DNA of 64,000 nt from the NCBI GenBank assembly GCA_023101725.1, contig JALJCO010013652.1:86001-150000 (forward strand), read 5' to 3'. Each line of letters opens with the position of its first letter. Within the stretch, counting starts at the first letter, position 1. Of this stretch, positions 47,171-57,999 are shown in pieces. This DNA comes from Atherinomorus stipes. Lineage: Eukaryota > Chordata > Actinopteri > Atheriniformes > Atherinidae. The notes beneath the pieces were generated by a model. It saw nothing but the letters and a program-made list of their open reading frames with translations. It searched no databases and was not told the DNA's origin. Position numbers and translations under genes: made by a program.

Positions 47171-48930
47171 GTTTAGTGTTAAAGCTCTGTGAGATGGTTG
47201 TCTGGACAAGACTACAGTCATTTTTATCTACTGTTGATGTGAACTGATTTCCCACTGCAGTACGTTGCGTCTAAAATACCACCTGCTGTGTGAGCACAAC
47301 AGCTGATTTACTGTAGAGAACCCTCCTCTGAAGACAGACTGGGCTGGACAGCTTCCAGCAGACGTCCTGACAATAGCTGATCTGGATAAACTAAAGAAGA
47401 TGGAAACAGTCCCAGAGTACTGCAGGCAATTTACTCCTGTTTATAGAATGTTAGTTTCTGAACAAAGGTGAGGCTCTTAGAAGTTGTAAGTGTGTGTGTG
47501 TGTGTGTATGCGTGTGCATGCAACCTCACGGGGCTGTACAGTGCAAGCGTTTTACTCGCATATGCGCCTAAAAATAGATTGGTGCGAGTAGAAGAAAAAA
47601 AATGGAAGCACGCGTGCGAGTACAGATTTCACCCCTCTAATTTACACTTTGTTCCTAAAATAAGTCGGGATTGATTTAAAGTGGAAATGAAACCGCCAAC
47701 CAAACTAAATTTATTAATTTGACAGTTGAAAAATACATGAAAAATATGAGCATATAAGAGGAAAACGTAGAGACGTTTTATGTTTTTATGGTCAGGACGC
47801 CGCCATGTGGCAGCTTTGAAGTCACCGGGTTACGCTCCAGCTCCACATTGAACCATCGGTATCACCAGCTACACAACTAACCAGCCGTAACTCAATTTAG
47901 AAGATGGACATAATGAAAGGCGAAGCTGGAAGGCCAGGCCAGCATCCAGATCCTGTTGCAGATGCTTTCCAGCCCGTAGGCCGCGTGACTAGAGAGGAAG
48001 CTGGTGCTGATCTGTAGCGGAGCGGGTTGGCTGCACCTGTGGGAGCGGCTGCTGGAGGCTGTCTGCTGTCAGGAGGTCCACATGTACCAGGTCATGTCAG
48101 GAGGCCCATGTGGACCGGGTCATGCGTGGAGAATTTTGTATAACAATTTGGATTCCACATTTGGATTACTGTACTGGGAGGAGGACGTTTTGGAGGCAGC
48201 ATGCCGTCTCTGAACGAGATCGGAGCTGAGACGCTGGAGCTTAAACAGCAGGTAGGCTAAATGTTAGCCAAGCTAATTTTTCGTAATTGCCAGTGATTAA
48301 ATGTAAAACAAAATAAGTGGTTTAGCGAGACAGGGATATGACGGGAAAGATGCAAAGCATCAGGCTGCAGGATGGTGAGGGAGAGTGCGGTTTGGTAAAA
48401 CCAGACCTGCCGCTGATAACGGGAAGTCCCGGTTAGAAACAGTTTATGACGGTGTTGTTTGTATGGACAGATATCACAGACCCGCCGGTTGGCGGAGCTC
48501 AGCTGGTGATATTAAAAACACTCAGAGTAGCTTCAGGCTTTAGTCTGCGGACCTCTAGTTTACCAGACTCCAAGTCTTCTGATCATTTTCCTAATTTTCT
48601 CTATAAAATGTTCACACATGATCTGGAGTCAGAGGTTCCCTCTTCAGAGCCGCCAGCAGCAGCAGCAGGACCGGTTTCTGGTTCAGCTGGACGTTGTGGA
48701 GATGAACTGTTCTGTCTTCAGCCTAAACTTTGGAAAACTTGTATTTAGACCAGTAGGATACAGTCGTGGTTCCCTTTTGTCTGTTTGCCTCCTTTGGCTC
48801 ACCAGTCTCCATGACTCAGCTGTTGTCTTTCTAACTGTGGACCGGACTAGAGGACTCTCATTCAGGACTCCAGTGCCAACCAAACCGGTGACGTCACAGC
48901 TTAGCTTTGCAGGTGTCTTTGTGGGCTTTA

Positions 48931-48985
48931 AATAATAAAAATAATAATAATAACAATAATAACAATAATAATAATAATAATAAAA
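48931..48985. repeat. (AAT)n microsatellite
   Basis: An imperfect AAT array of about 55 bp with AAC interruptions. Confidence 0.85.
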
Positions 48986-49185
48986 AATCTGGGAGATTTT
49001 CTGATTGAAGGCGATGTTTGGGTACAGCCGCAATCTAAATCGTTAGACGTCTCTTTTACATTGCTAGAATGGCTAGTGCAGCTTTTCTTCGTCCCTGGGT
49101 TTTTATGAGAACCTTTGCAGCCATGAGAACAGTTATCGTCGTTCACAACTGGCAACCTTGTCGCCATATTGCTATTTAACAAAGA

Positions 49186-49821
49186 TTAAAGGGATATTGT
49201 GTAAGTTCTCCTGTTATCTATTCACAAAAATTGATTATTTCGTTTAAAAGTGTTTTTCTGTTAATCAGTAATCACTCCCATCAACAAACTGAAGTGCTCC
49301 TCTAAGCTCTGAATTTGCCATTCGTATCATTCATTTATACATCGAATGGGTCGGCTAGGTGGTGGCTATCATGTCGTGTCGCCATGTTTTTACGTTCAGT
49401 AGAAGCGTGACAGTAGGAAACCACAGAAACTCACCGGAAACACCGGAGTTGTCGGCTCAGTTTGAGGTAATGGTATTGAAAAGTCACCGCGGTGCAGTGA
49501 GGAGGAACCGACCGTTACATTGATGCTGGGTTCACGTGCAGTCGGGCAGACGGCCGTCGGTAACAAACCAGATGTCATTTTAATTACAGAAGCCGAGAGA
49601 AAGACGGTAAAACGGTCAGGGAAAACAATACGACATCGCCATGACAACATATCAGATGCGGACTGAAGTCACTGAAACTGACAGACCACATCTTCACATA
49701 GACTTGTTTATGCCTTTACATGCAGCGGCTGTCGTCCGTCTGCCCGGTTTCACGCAAACGCAGCATGAAAAGTACGAGGGAGCTGCTCGCGATATACAGT
49801 TGTTACACAATGTCCCTTTAA
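49186..49821. mobile_element. TTAA-flanked inverted-repeat element
   Basis: The ends are TTAAAGGGATATTGTGTAAG on the left and TTACACAATGTCCCTTTAA on the right, a near-perfect 19-bp inverted repeat bounded by TTAA. The element is 636 bp, CpG-rich inside, with no recognised transposase. It lies within the 47.5-50.3 kb element. The TTAA target suggests piggyBac-like mobilisation. Confidence 0.75.
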
Positions 49822-50299
49822 ATGAGGAGGTTACCTGCTGCTGACAATTAAGTATCTGCAGAAGAATAATCAGGGAACAGGTGTTATTGCCCCCTACAGT
49901 CACAGATTTTCATGGGTCACAGGTTTTGCTGTAACACTGGTTTGTGCCCTTTTTTTTTACAATGCATAATGTAAAATCAACATCCATATCAAAGCCCACC
50001 TGACCCAGACCAACCCCACCCAGACCAAATCCTGCTGTGGACCGCTGGATGGACAGGTGACTGGACAACAAAAAACTGTGGGACCGGGAAGTTCTCTGTA
50101 TTTAAAACTGTTTGTTTCTCGGTGTAATGCATTATTGGGCCCATTGCCTGGGCTAATGTTAATTACTATTATTACTATTTAAATGTGCTATTTCAGAAAA
50201 TTCATAGTGCTCCTAAATTTTTTTCTGTGCTCCTAATTTTTTAATTTGGGAGCACTAGTGCTCCTAGTGAAAAAGCTAAGTGTACAGCCCTGCCTCAGG

Positions 50300-51175
50300 T
50301 GAGTGAATATAACAACTTAAGTGTCTCTTTGTACAACTCCAGGTCTATGATTGCATACGGGAGTATTAAAACCACGTTACATGAATGGTTCCAACAGTAA
50401 ATCTCAGCCGGTCTCATGTTTAATTTTAATTATGATTCATATGTAACAGTTTCATGCATCTAAACAAAATACATGATGATGCATCTCGGTGTCTTGCATC
50501 CTTAAATAACAATATAACTACACATACTTTTTCATTAATATATAGTCAGATAATTCTGAGAAGGTGCTTTGTTCGGTGCTTTACAAAATCGGAGAGCTTT
50601 GCTGTGCCAGTGTCGGAATAACTGACCTCATGAATCACATGCAATGTCCGCTCGACCATCTGTAATGCAGTTCAGGGTTTTACGGAATATATCCAATTAT
50701 TTTTCAGTCATCATGAAATATACAAACTATCCATTCCCCATCTATGAAATGCATCACACTCAGTAGCGCTCTGCAAGTCAATTTTATTTTACTTAGAAAG
50801 CCAAAGGCATGGGCTGCCCCCCTCCCCCTACCAGTGGTCGTGGTACAATAGGGGTAAATCTCCATGAAATTATTCTAAGTTAATGTCCTCTAAGGTAATG
50901 GAAATTTGGATGGAACATTTTTGAAAATCCTCTTGTTTTTGGTTAAGTGTTAGAGTTAATACCAGGTCTGTGAGTTAAATACACAATAACAATGATAACA
51001 ATGATAGTGACAACAATAAACTGTTGACTAGATCAATATCTGGCATAAAAAACAAAAAACCACAAGCTGAGACATTGAAGAAAGATCCAAAGTAAAATGT
51101 GGTTTAATCTTTTGTTAATGAAGAGACAGTGCACATAATCATGTTGTCTTTGTTGTTTTGTTATTGTTTTGTTGT
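50300..51175. other. Gene-free stretch
   Basis: AT-rich sequence; nothing was recognised apart from CAA/AAC-rich simple sequence near 50985-51015. Confidence 0.5.
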
Positions 51176-51177
51176 GT

Positions 51178-51360
51178 CCCAGCGGCCGGTTGATTTGAAT
51201 CATGCACTAAGTGGCTGTTAATGGCGAGAACATGTCCATGTTTTTAAAATAGCAGACTGCCCATTAGACTGGTATTAACAAGCTAATGGCCTGTTACTAA
51301 ATTGCCGAATGACATTGTTGCTGCCGCCCAGCCAAGCCGATGCCCGCAACGCACACACGC
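51178..51360. other. Candidate conserved non-coding element
   Basis: This is a repeat-free block of high word complexity, including GGTTGATTTGAATCATGCAC, TAATGGCGAGAACATGTCCA and AACAAGCTAATGGCCTGTTA, ending just before a CA-rich tract. It is one of the most CNE-like segments in the window by texture. No alignment was done. Confidence 0.36.
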
Positions 51361-52009
51361 TCTCACACAAACACACACACCATGTTCAGCTCTCCGTGCA
51401 CAAATGAATAGGTGAGCTTTTTCTGCTATGACTGCATCTGATAGACGTGTGTGCAAAGCTGCAGAGTTGCAGTGATTTCTAACTTCGTGTTGCAGAAGAG
51501 ATATGAGAGGAAACGGGAGATGAGTGACAGTAGCTAACCTAATGGAGAAAAACTGAAAGACATAGCTGGGGGGTGTGACTGTAGTTATTAAAGCTGGGAT
51601 GCACTACGGTTGTTTACTTCGGCCCGGCTCCATTGTTGTGTCTCAGGAATTATTGATAGGTAGGAAGAGACAAAGTAATAAAGAACTACACATCAGTTCT
51701 GTCTGTACATCTAACTCCCCGTCTACTCTGCTTGTCAGATTGACTTTAGTAACAGCTTCTTTCTGAAAACCACCCTTATTTCAAAAGAAACGGAGTCCTC
51801 TTTTTTTATCTTACACAGGGGGAGTGCTCGTGTATCATGTGTCAGTTGTGCATGTGTGTAGTATGTTGAATTTACAAAATACACAGTCATGTACACGCTC
51901 CGACGCACGTGCGCACAAACGCACTCTAACATTGTGGCGCAGCGATAGGGCAGCACAGTAGGGGGTATATCCCTGGGAAATCATTTCTCCCTCTCCTTTC
52001 TTCCTATTT

Positions 52010-52310
52010 GTAACTTGTCCTTTCAAGCAAGACGGCCCTTAAAGTTCAGTGGCGCATTCTTCAAAAAAGGCTATTACTGGCTGCCTCTGATTCTGTATCA
52101 TGCCGCGCACAGACCAGCCATCCCTCCTTTTTATGTGCCTCTCCTCCTGTCATCATTTTCTGAAGCCAAGAGAGGAGAAGTCAGGGTTTCAGAAAGGCCT
52201 GTGACCAATGCCTTGAAACCCTAAGCAATCCCGGCCTTTGACTTTGCGCCAGACGTCCGTATCATATCGCTAAAAGGGCCTATTGCTTTTGATACTTGAC
52301 AGAGCTCCCA
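52010..52310. other. Candidate conserved non-coding element
   Basis: A low-repeat GC-moderate stretch, for example GGCTATTACTGGCTGCCTCT and CCGTATCATATCGCTAAAAG, without coding signature. Only its texture suggests constraint. Confidence 0.25.
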
Positions 52311-53640
52311 CTTTGTCTCTTTCTGAGTGGATCTCTGTCTCACCCTCTGTGCCAACTGTCCATCACACTCATTCTCAACACTTACAAGGCTTTCGTAAAA
52401 CAGTGTGTGACTGTAAGAGATACAGGCAGCCGCTAAAAGGTATGAAGAAAATTGTGAAGTTGCTGGCCCTGAAGACAAAGGATAAAGGTTCCCATCTAGA
52501 CGGTAGACAGTGATCATAAAGAAGGATCTCCTCCATAGGGCCATGGCTCTGAAATATCAGTGGCCCAAAGCTGCATTAATGCTTGATGCATTAGGTATTA
52601 CCATAGAGGATAAAAAGATGGATGGAGGAACCAGATTGAAGATGTGAAGCCAAAGAGGAATTACCTCATACTGGAATGCAATGGATGGCCACAAGGGGCT
52701 GGCTCCAACACATCTTTGGCTTCAACAGACTCCCTTTTCAAAGTCATAACAATGCCACTAATGGCTTTCTTCCCTTTTGATCATTGAGCTAATAGTCCTG
52801 AAAGTAATTTCATGGTTAAATAGCAATTAGGTCTAAAAGATGTCATTATTTGTCCAATAAACTGTCAAGTGTTATTCTACAGGCTTTCCCTCTTGTCGAG
52901 ATATAAGAAAAAAAAAGAATGTTGAATCTAAAATTGAGGTTTCAGAACGACAGTTAAGAAACCGTTGGCCTTTTTATGCAGTGGACATTGTCCATCAACA
53001 GTTTCATAACTATTTGAACTTGTACTTGAGGCTACTTAGGACTTTCTTAGAGTGGTGACTCCTTCTTTGAGAGAAGTCACCACTGAGAAAAATACATGGA
53101 TTGAACACAGGAACACCCACAAAATGATGTGCAGAATGCACAAAGTTATATTAATAGTTTTTCAGCACTCAACCACAAACTTTTTGCCTTTTGCTTCTCT
53201 TGCAACACCAAGTTGCCAGCTCTTTAGGAAACTATATCTGTTGATGGATCACGTAGAGACAAAGTCCTGCTTACAGATTCATGTCTAGTCCATTTTCCAG
53301 ATGAAGCAGTACCACCGAGTGAAAACACACCAGCAGCAGTACGGCCATTATTCTTAGAGTGTCATCGATGGCCATAAATAAAGCCCAGGTGTGTAGTTCA
53401 TTGCAGGTATTCACTTTTCATCCACCTCATAAGTTGTGCGTAGTAAAAAGCCGTCGTCACTTTAGCTCACTGCTGACCAGAGCACATGTGGCAAACACGT
53501 TCTTGATTGTTTAAAATGCTTTATGGGTGTGTTGTTTTTGGTTGTTTCCAGTAAGTATAGGGCCTTTCCAAGCATCATCAAATAACCACCAAGCCGATCT
53601 GCAATTCGAGTCGAAAAATGTTACCAAAGATCACTCCAAG
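52311..53640. other. Gene-free stretch
   Basis: No gene, RNA or classified transposon was recognised. Confidence 0.5.
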
Positions 53641-53648
53641 ACTTTGAG

Positions 53649-53850
53649 CAGGGGTGCCCAAGTCCAGTCCTCGAGAGCTACTATCCTGCACATTTCGGTT
53701 GCATCACTTCTCCAACACACCTGAATCAAATGAATGGCTTGTTACCAGGCCTCTGCAGAGTTGAATGACATGTATGAGGGAATTAGCCATTTGATTCAGG
53801 TGTGTTGGGGAATGTACATTTGAAAAATTGCAGGATGGTAGCTTTTTTAG
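53649..53850. repeat. Fold-back element, copy E
   Basis: The left end is CAGGGGTGCCCAAGTCCAGT, with arms CACACCTGAATCAAATGAAT and ATTTGATTCAGGTGTGTTGG. The outer right end has decayed after TTGCAGGATGGTAGC. It is closest to copies B and D in sequence. Confidence 0.78.
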
Positions 53851-54680
53851 CATGAGGTAACATGAGCATTGAGCAATAAAAACCAAGAGTGAAATGAAAA
53901 ACAGTTTTTAGTAAAGACTTGTGGTGTAATCTGGGAACACAGTCAGTACTATGACCGAGAAATTAACCTGCACTGATTGCACTGCACTTAGCTGCTACAG
54001 TTACGTGAGATGACATTCATTCTGTCAAAACTACAGTTATCTATGGAAATAAGTGTTATTTAAATGTGTAATGTCCACATCCAGGATCAGAAAGGACCCT
54101 CTAAGTTGGTATTTAGCATAATAACATTTCAATTACATAGAAAATAATAGCAATTGTGATGTTAAGAATAAGGTCAAAGCCCCATGATGATGCAGCCCTG
54201 ATATGTGTATATATAAAAAACAAAGATGTACCACCCTATTATAATATATTATAGGCAAATTAAATATAGCTTTAAACAAGTATAGTCACAAATCTCAAAC
54301 AATTGTTGAACAAATGATTAAATATGTATTGTGTAAATATTTTACTCCAGTGATTATGTCTACATCAAAGAAAAGTGGAGGCTAATCAACAGCTTTTGAT
54401 TCAGTGAATAGCAGCAGGAAGGTGGTCAGACCAGCAGTCTTGTGCAGCATTATTGTAGAAGTGAACTCAAAGGTATGTCTGCACAGTGTCATCACTCTTG
54501 GGTGTGACTCCCAGTGCAACAAAACATGTGCTTCAAAGGTGAAAAAAAGCTGGAAACTTGGTAAAAGGGCAATGAAACACTGCTTCACTTAAATACCTCA
54601 ATATCTCAACAGAAATTCTAATAATGTCTGTAAGAGAACAGATGTGTATCATGCTGGTAGCGTCTGCTCTGTGGTCAATG
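53851..54680. other. Gene-free stretch
   Basis: AT-rich; nothing was recognised. Confidence 0.5.
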
Positions 54681-54684
54681 ATGA

Positions 54685-55010
54685 CTAAAGGACTGCGTCT
54701 CACCACAGCCTCCCATTAACATAATTAGAAAGCCCTTCAGCTCAGGCCTGAATACTGATGTTGGACTAGCACCTTGTTTCCCCTCCTTCCCGTCCCTCTG
54801 ATGCTCGTCTCCCTCTGTCTGTGTCTCACTCTGTCACACCCATCGTCTGTGACCTCCACTGTCATCCCGGCTGTCCTTGAGGAGCAGAAATCTCTCCATT
54901 TCACAGGGACCAGCCATAAGGGGGCTTGATTGCGGCAAATTGATCCATAATCACACAGTGCTCAGAGCTTTTTATCCTGTCGCCTCTTCATCTCCACTTA
55001 AGAGGCCCGC
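54685..55010. other. Candidate conserved non-coding element
   Basis: Two low-repeat segments (CAGCCTCCCATTAACATAAT with CTTCAGCTCAGGCCTGAATA, and GGGGCTTGATTGCGGCAAAT with TGATCCATAATCACACAGTG) flank a pyrimidine-rich patch. The call is by appearance only. Confidence 0.28.
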
Positions 55011-55310
55011 TGTTGGCGTATTTACATGCTGTCTTCTCAAGGGTTTCCTCTGCTCCCACCCTTCTATCTGTCTCTTTTTTCTTCTCTCTCTACCCGTCAC
55101 CCCTTTTATGACTCTGCCAACCAATTTTCTTTTCTCTTCCTCTCCCAGTCCCTCCTTCTTTCTGTCTGGATGTGATGCCAATCGGAGTGTCTGGACATGG
55201 CCATTGTAATCCCCTTCTTAGGCCCACACTGCATCTCTGTCTTAAACACACACACACACTTCAAATTCACCTCTGACCAAAGCATCTCTGTTGTTGATTG
55301 AGCTCTTCAG

Positions 55311-55312
<2 letters not shown>

Positions 55313-55350
<38 letters not shown>
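55313..55350. repeat. (CA)19 microsatellite
   Basis: A pure CA run of about 38 bp, likely polymorphic. A shorter CA tract lies 60 bp upstream. Confidence 0.92.
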
Positions 55351-55353
<3 letters not shown>

Positions 55354-55354
55354 T

Positions 55355-56250
55355 CATCATGACAGTGGAGGAAATGAGCATATACAGAAAGATGCTTCAC
55401 AGGTAGAGGTGACTTAACCCATCAGCTACTGTCTTATGCAGTATGTGTCTCTGTCCTCTTTCACCTTGGTCTTGCCTGCATTTGTCTTCTTTCTTCGACC
55501 ATCTGACCAATTTATCATTTATTTATGACTATAACTGGAATGAATAGTTATAATGTAGCCGTAGACCAGAAACTTAGTGCTTCAGTACATCCTCACACAA
55601 TCATATGAATTATGTATGTTTGCCTGTTGAAAAATATGGAGCAATTAACGATAAAGGCTGAGAAATGTTCAAGTATCTTTGTTTTCCATCCTCAAGTCTC
55701 TGCTTTGATTCAACTTCTGTCACGCTACCGATGATGTTTCCACTCCTTGTATTTGCTGCTCCTGATATGACAATTTCAACATTTGACCTTCTTGAGTTGG
55801 AAAACAACGTCATGTAAGGGGAGATAGGGTTGTTGGGTTGGACTGAGCACCTTGGCCTTCGAGCATGAGGTCATTGTTTCAGCGCCCAACCGACAGTCTT
55901 TTCCACATTATGGACTTCCACCACAGTTTTTCTTCACTCCCACCCGTTAGGAGTTCAGAGTGCATGGTTAGGTTTAGATGTTCAGATCGAAACAGATGAG
56001 GAGGGGCATTTCACGCAAAAACATTACTTGAAATCACTGAGAATTCTTTGACCATCCTTTTGAATATCATCCACCAGTGGTGCTGTACACTGTAAAATGT
56101 TTAACCTAAAAATATGACTTAAAGGTCTGCCTTAAAATTTTGAGTTGAAAGGAAGATATTTTTTTGGGTGCGTGTCTGTTTAAGATGTGGTTGATTAATA
56201 TTTGATTTCTAATAATATATCAGAAGGTTGTTAATTTGACATAGAATGAT
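55355..56250. other. Gene-free stretch
   Basis: No gene, RNA or classified repeat was recognised. Confidence 0.5.
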
Positions 56251-56253
56251 ACA

Positions 56254-56787
56254 TTAAAGGTAGAGTCCGGCGTTTTCCCCCTGAAAATGAATGCTAGACT
56301 TAATCCACACCTTTGGGCCTCTGCTTTCGTGTGGTGGCAAGGTTTATTTGCAACTCCCCCTCTCCTGACTGTATTTCGTCTTTTCCCTTTGTTTTGGTGT
56401 GTTCGGGACATTTCTGGTTGGAGATTTGCATGTTGTCTTCAGCCAATGACATAGCTAAGGGTGTAGCGGTCTGTTGGGATAAACTTGTTAATTGGAGTGA
56501 ACTTTTTTCTTTTTTTTTTAAACGTTGACTGGCGCTGACACCAGATTCATTCGATTTCTCGATAAAAATGGCAATGCAGTGAAGAAAAGGAGGCATTTTG
56601 CGGGAAAAGAGCGTGATATATAGTGCACGCTTAAAAACCATATTTATTGTTGGTTTGGCTTTCACCTTCATTCAATCTTTGAAGGAGATGCTTGGGGTTG
56701 AATAGCGATGTGACCATTAGCCCGAGGAGAGGGACTCTCAGTTTGAACAGTGTTTACAAACAGGAACACTCTGGACTCTACATTTAA
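56254..56787. mobile_element. TTAA-flanked element, complete copy
   Basis: The ends are TTAAAGGTAGAGTCCGGCGT at 56254 and CTCTGGACTCTACATTTAA ending at 56787. The element is 534 bp with TTAA at both ends. Its left 250 bp is repeated at 57381 in the same orientation. It has no coding capacity. Confidence 0.72.
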
Positions 56788-57380
56788 GACAACAAAAATC
56801 CCAAAATGCAATTCAATGGTGTAGCTTTCTGGTTGGGCTAACACTGTGTTGCTATTATTGTCATGCTGTATTGTGCATAGTTCCTTTTTCATTGTGCCCC
56901 CAGTGGTCAGTAACCATGGCAAACACATTTGCGAGATTTTCAGCAGTATTGAACGTGTGTTGGTTGCGTGTTGTAAGCGCTGCCATTGAATCTGTGGTGA
57001 GGGACAACTTTGCACCGAGAACACAGCTCACCTACAGTATCAACATACGTTTGCTTCAGTTTAGCCTGTAAGCTCCAGTTCTACGTTTTTCATCAAGATG
57101 AGAAAACCTTCACCTGATGGAAAGCATGTCTATAGCTATCGTCTTTAAGATGAGATCGCTCTTCACATCTAAAATCACACTTGCTTCATCTGGTGAAAAA
57201 AAGCTTGTTGCTGACTACAAATATGTGGACGGACCTTGTGTTGGATCCTTCGCTCACACATGGCTGTGCAGTCGTGGTAGATTCATGCTAGCTTTACCTG
57301 CTTGATAAAATTGACACCGGCTAGTGGTGGAAGTGACATGTAACTGGGTGTTTGTTAGAGCAGAATATCGAGATAGTTGC

Positions 57381-57640
57381 TTAAAGGTAGAGTCCGGAGT
57401 TTCACCTCTGAAAATAAACGTTAGACTTGTGCAAGTGAAATCCGTCTCAATCCATACCTTTGGGCCTCTGCTCTTGTGTGGTGGTGAGTTTGAATGCAAC
57501 TCCCTCTCCCCCTGTCTGTAATTTGCTTTGTTCCCTTTGTTTTCATCTGTTCGGAACATTTCTGGGTGGAGATTTCTGTTTATATCGCCAGCCAATGACA
57601 GAGCTAAGGGCATGACGCTGTGGGGGAATAAGCTCATGAT
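57381..57640. mobile_element. TTAA-starting element, truncated direct copy
   Basis: Starting TTAAAGGTAGAGTCCGGAGT, this segment parallels 56254-56500 closely, sharing CACCTTTGGGCCTCTGCTTT-type, CCAATGACA and TAGCTAAGGG-type words. No right end (inverse of TTAAAGGTAGAG) was found downstream. It lies 1.13 kb from the complete copy, in the same orientation. Confidence 0.65.
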
Positions 57641-57959
57641 TGGAGGAGATGCCAGTCACTCGAACTCTCAGGTATTACCCAGCAAATGGAAAAGCACCTT
57701 AGTTGTCAAAAGAAGTGAGTCACAACAGCAGTTTTCCAGTCCATGCCTCGGTTTTCTGAGGAGGCTGAAGGTTCTTGTTTTTTTTTTTTATCCTGCTTTC
57801 AGTTTATAAGTTATCTAAGAACTGCTAAGCTAGTTAGGCAAAGATGTAACAGCATTTTTCATGACAATAATTTGCAACAAGCAGACAAATATTAGGAAAT
57901 ACTCCAACACAGTCCCACCGCATGAGGGCGTTACTTCAGATCCTTTCCAGATGTGATAG

Positions 57960-57974
57960 CCCCCCCCCCCCCCC
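57960..57974. repeat. Poly-C run
   Basis: A run of 15 C; its length in the assembly may be unreliable. Confidence 0.85.
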
Positions 57975-57999
57975 ACCGCCTCCCTTAACCTCTGTTGGC

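Larger units (their letters stand above)
47529..50292. mobile_element. hAT-like element, 2.8 kb, with nested insertion
   Basis: A perfect 10-bp inverted pair GGGCTGTACA (47531) and TGTACAGCCC (to 50290) is flanked inward by related sequence, with TTTACTCGCATATGCGCC-type and GGAGCACTAGTGCTCC-type palindromes near the two ends. No matching target duplication was seen. The interior has moderately GC-rich segments (47930-48260, 48480-48800) with short open frames of unknown identity, and a TTAA-flanked element at 49186-49821. Confidence 0.5.

Noticed and set aside
48446..48935. Overlapping ~100-codon plus-strand frames, possible gene
   Set aside because: They lie inside the hAT-like element 47529-50292, overlap in different frames and match no transposase or host family.
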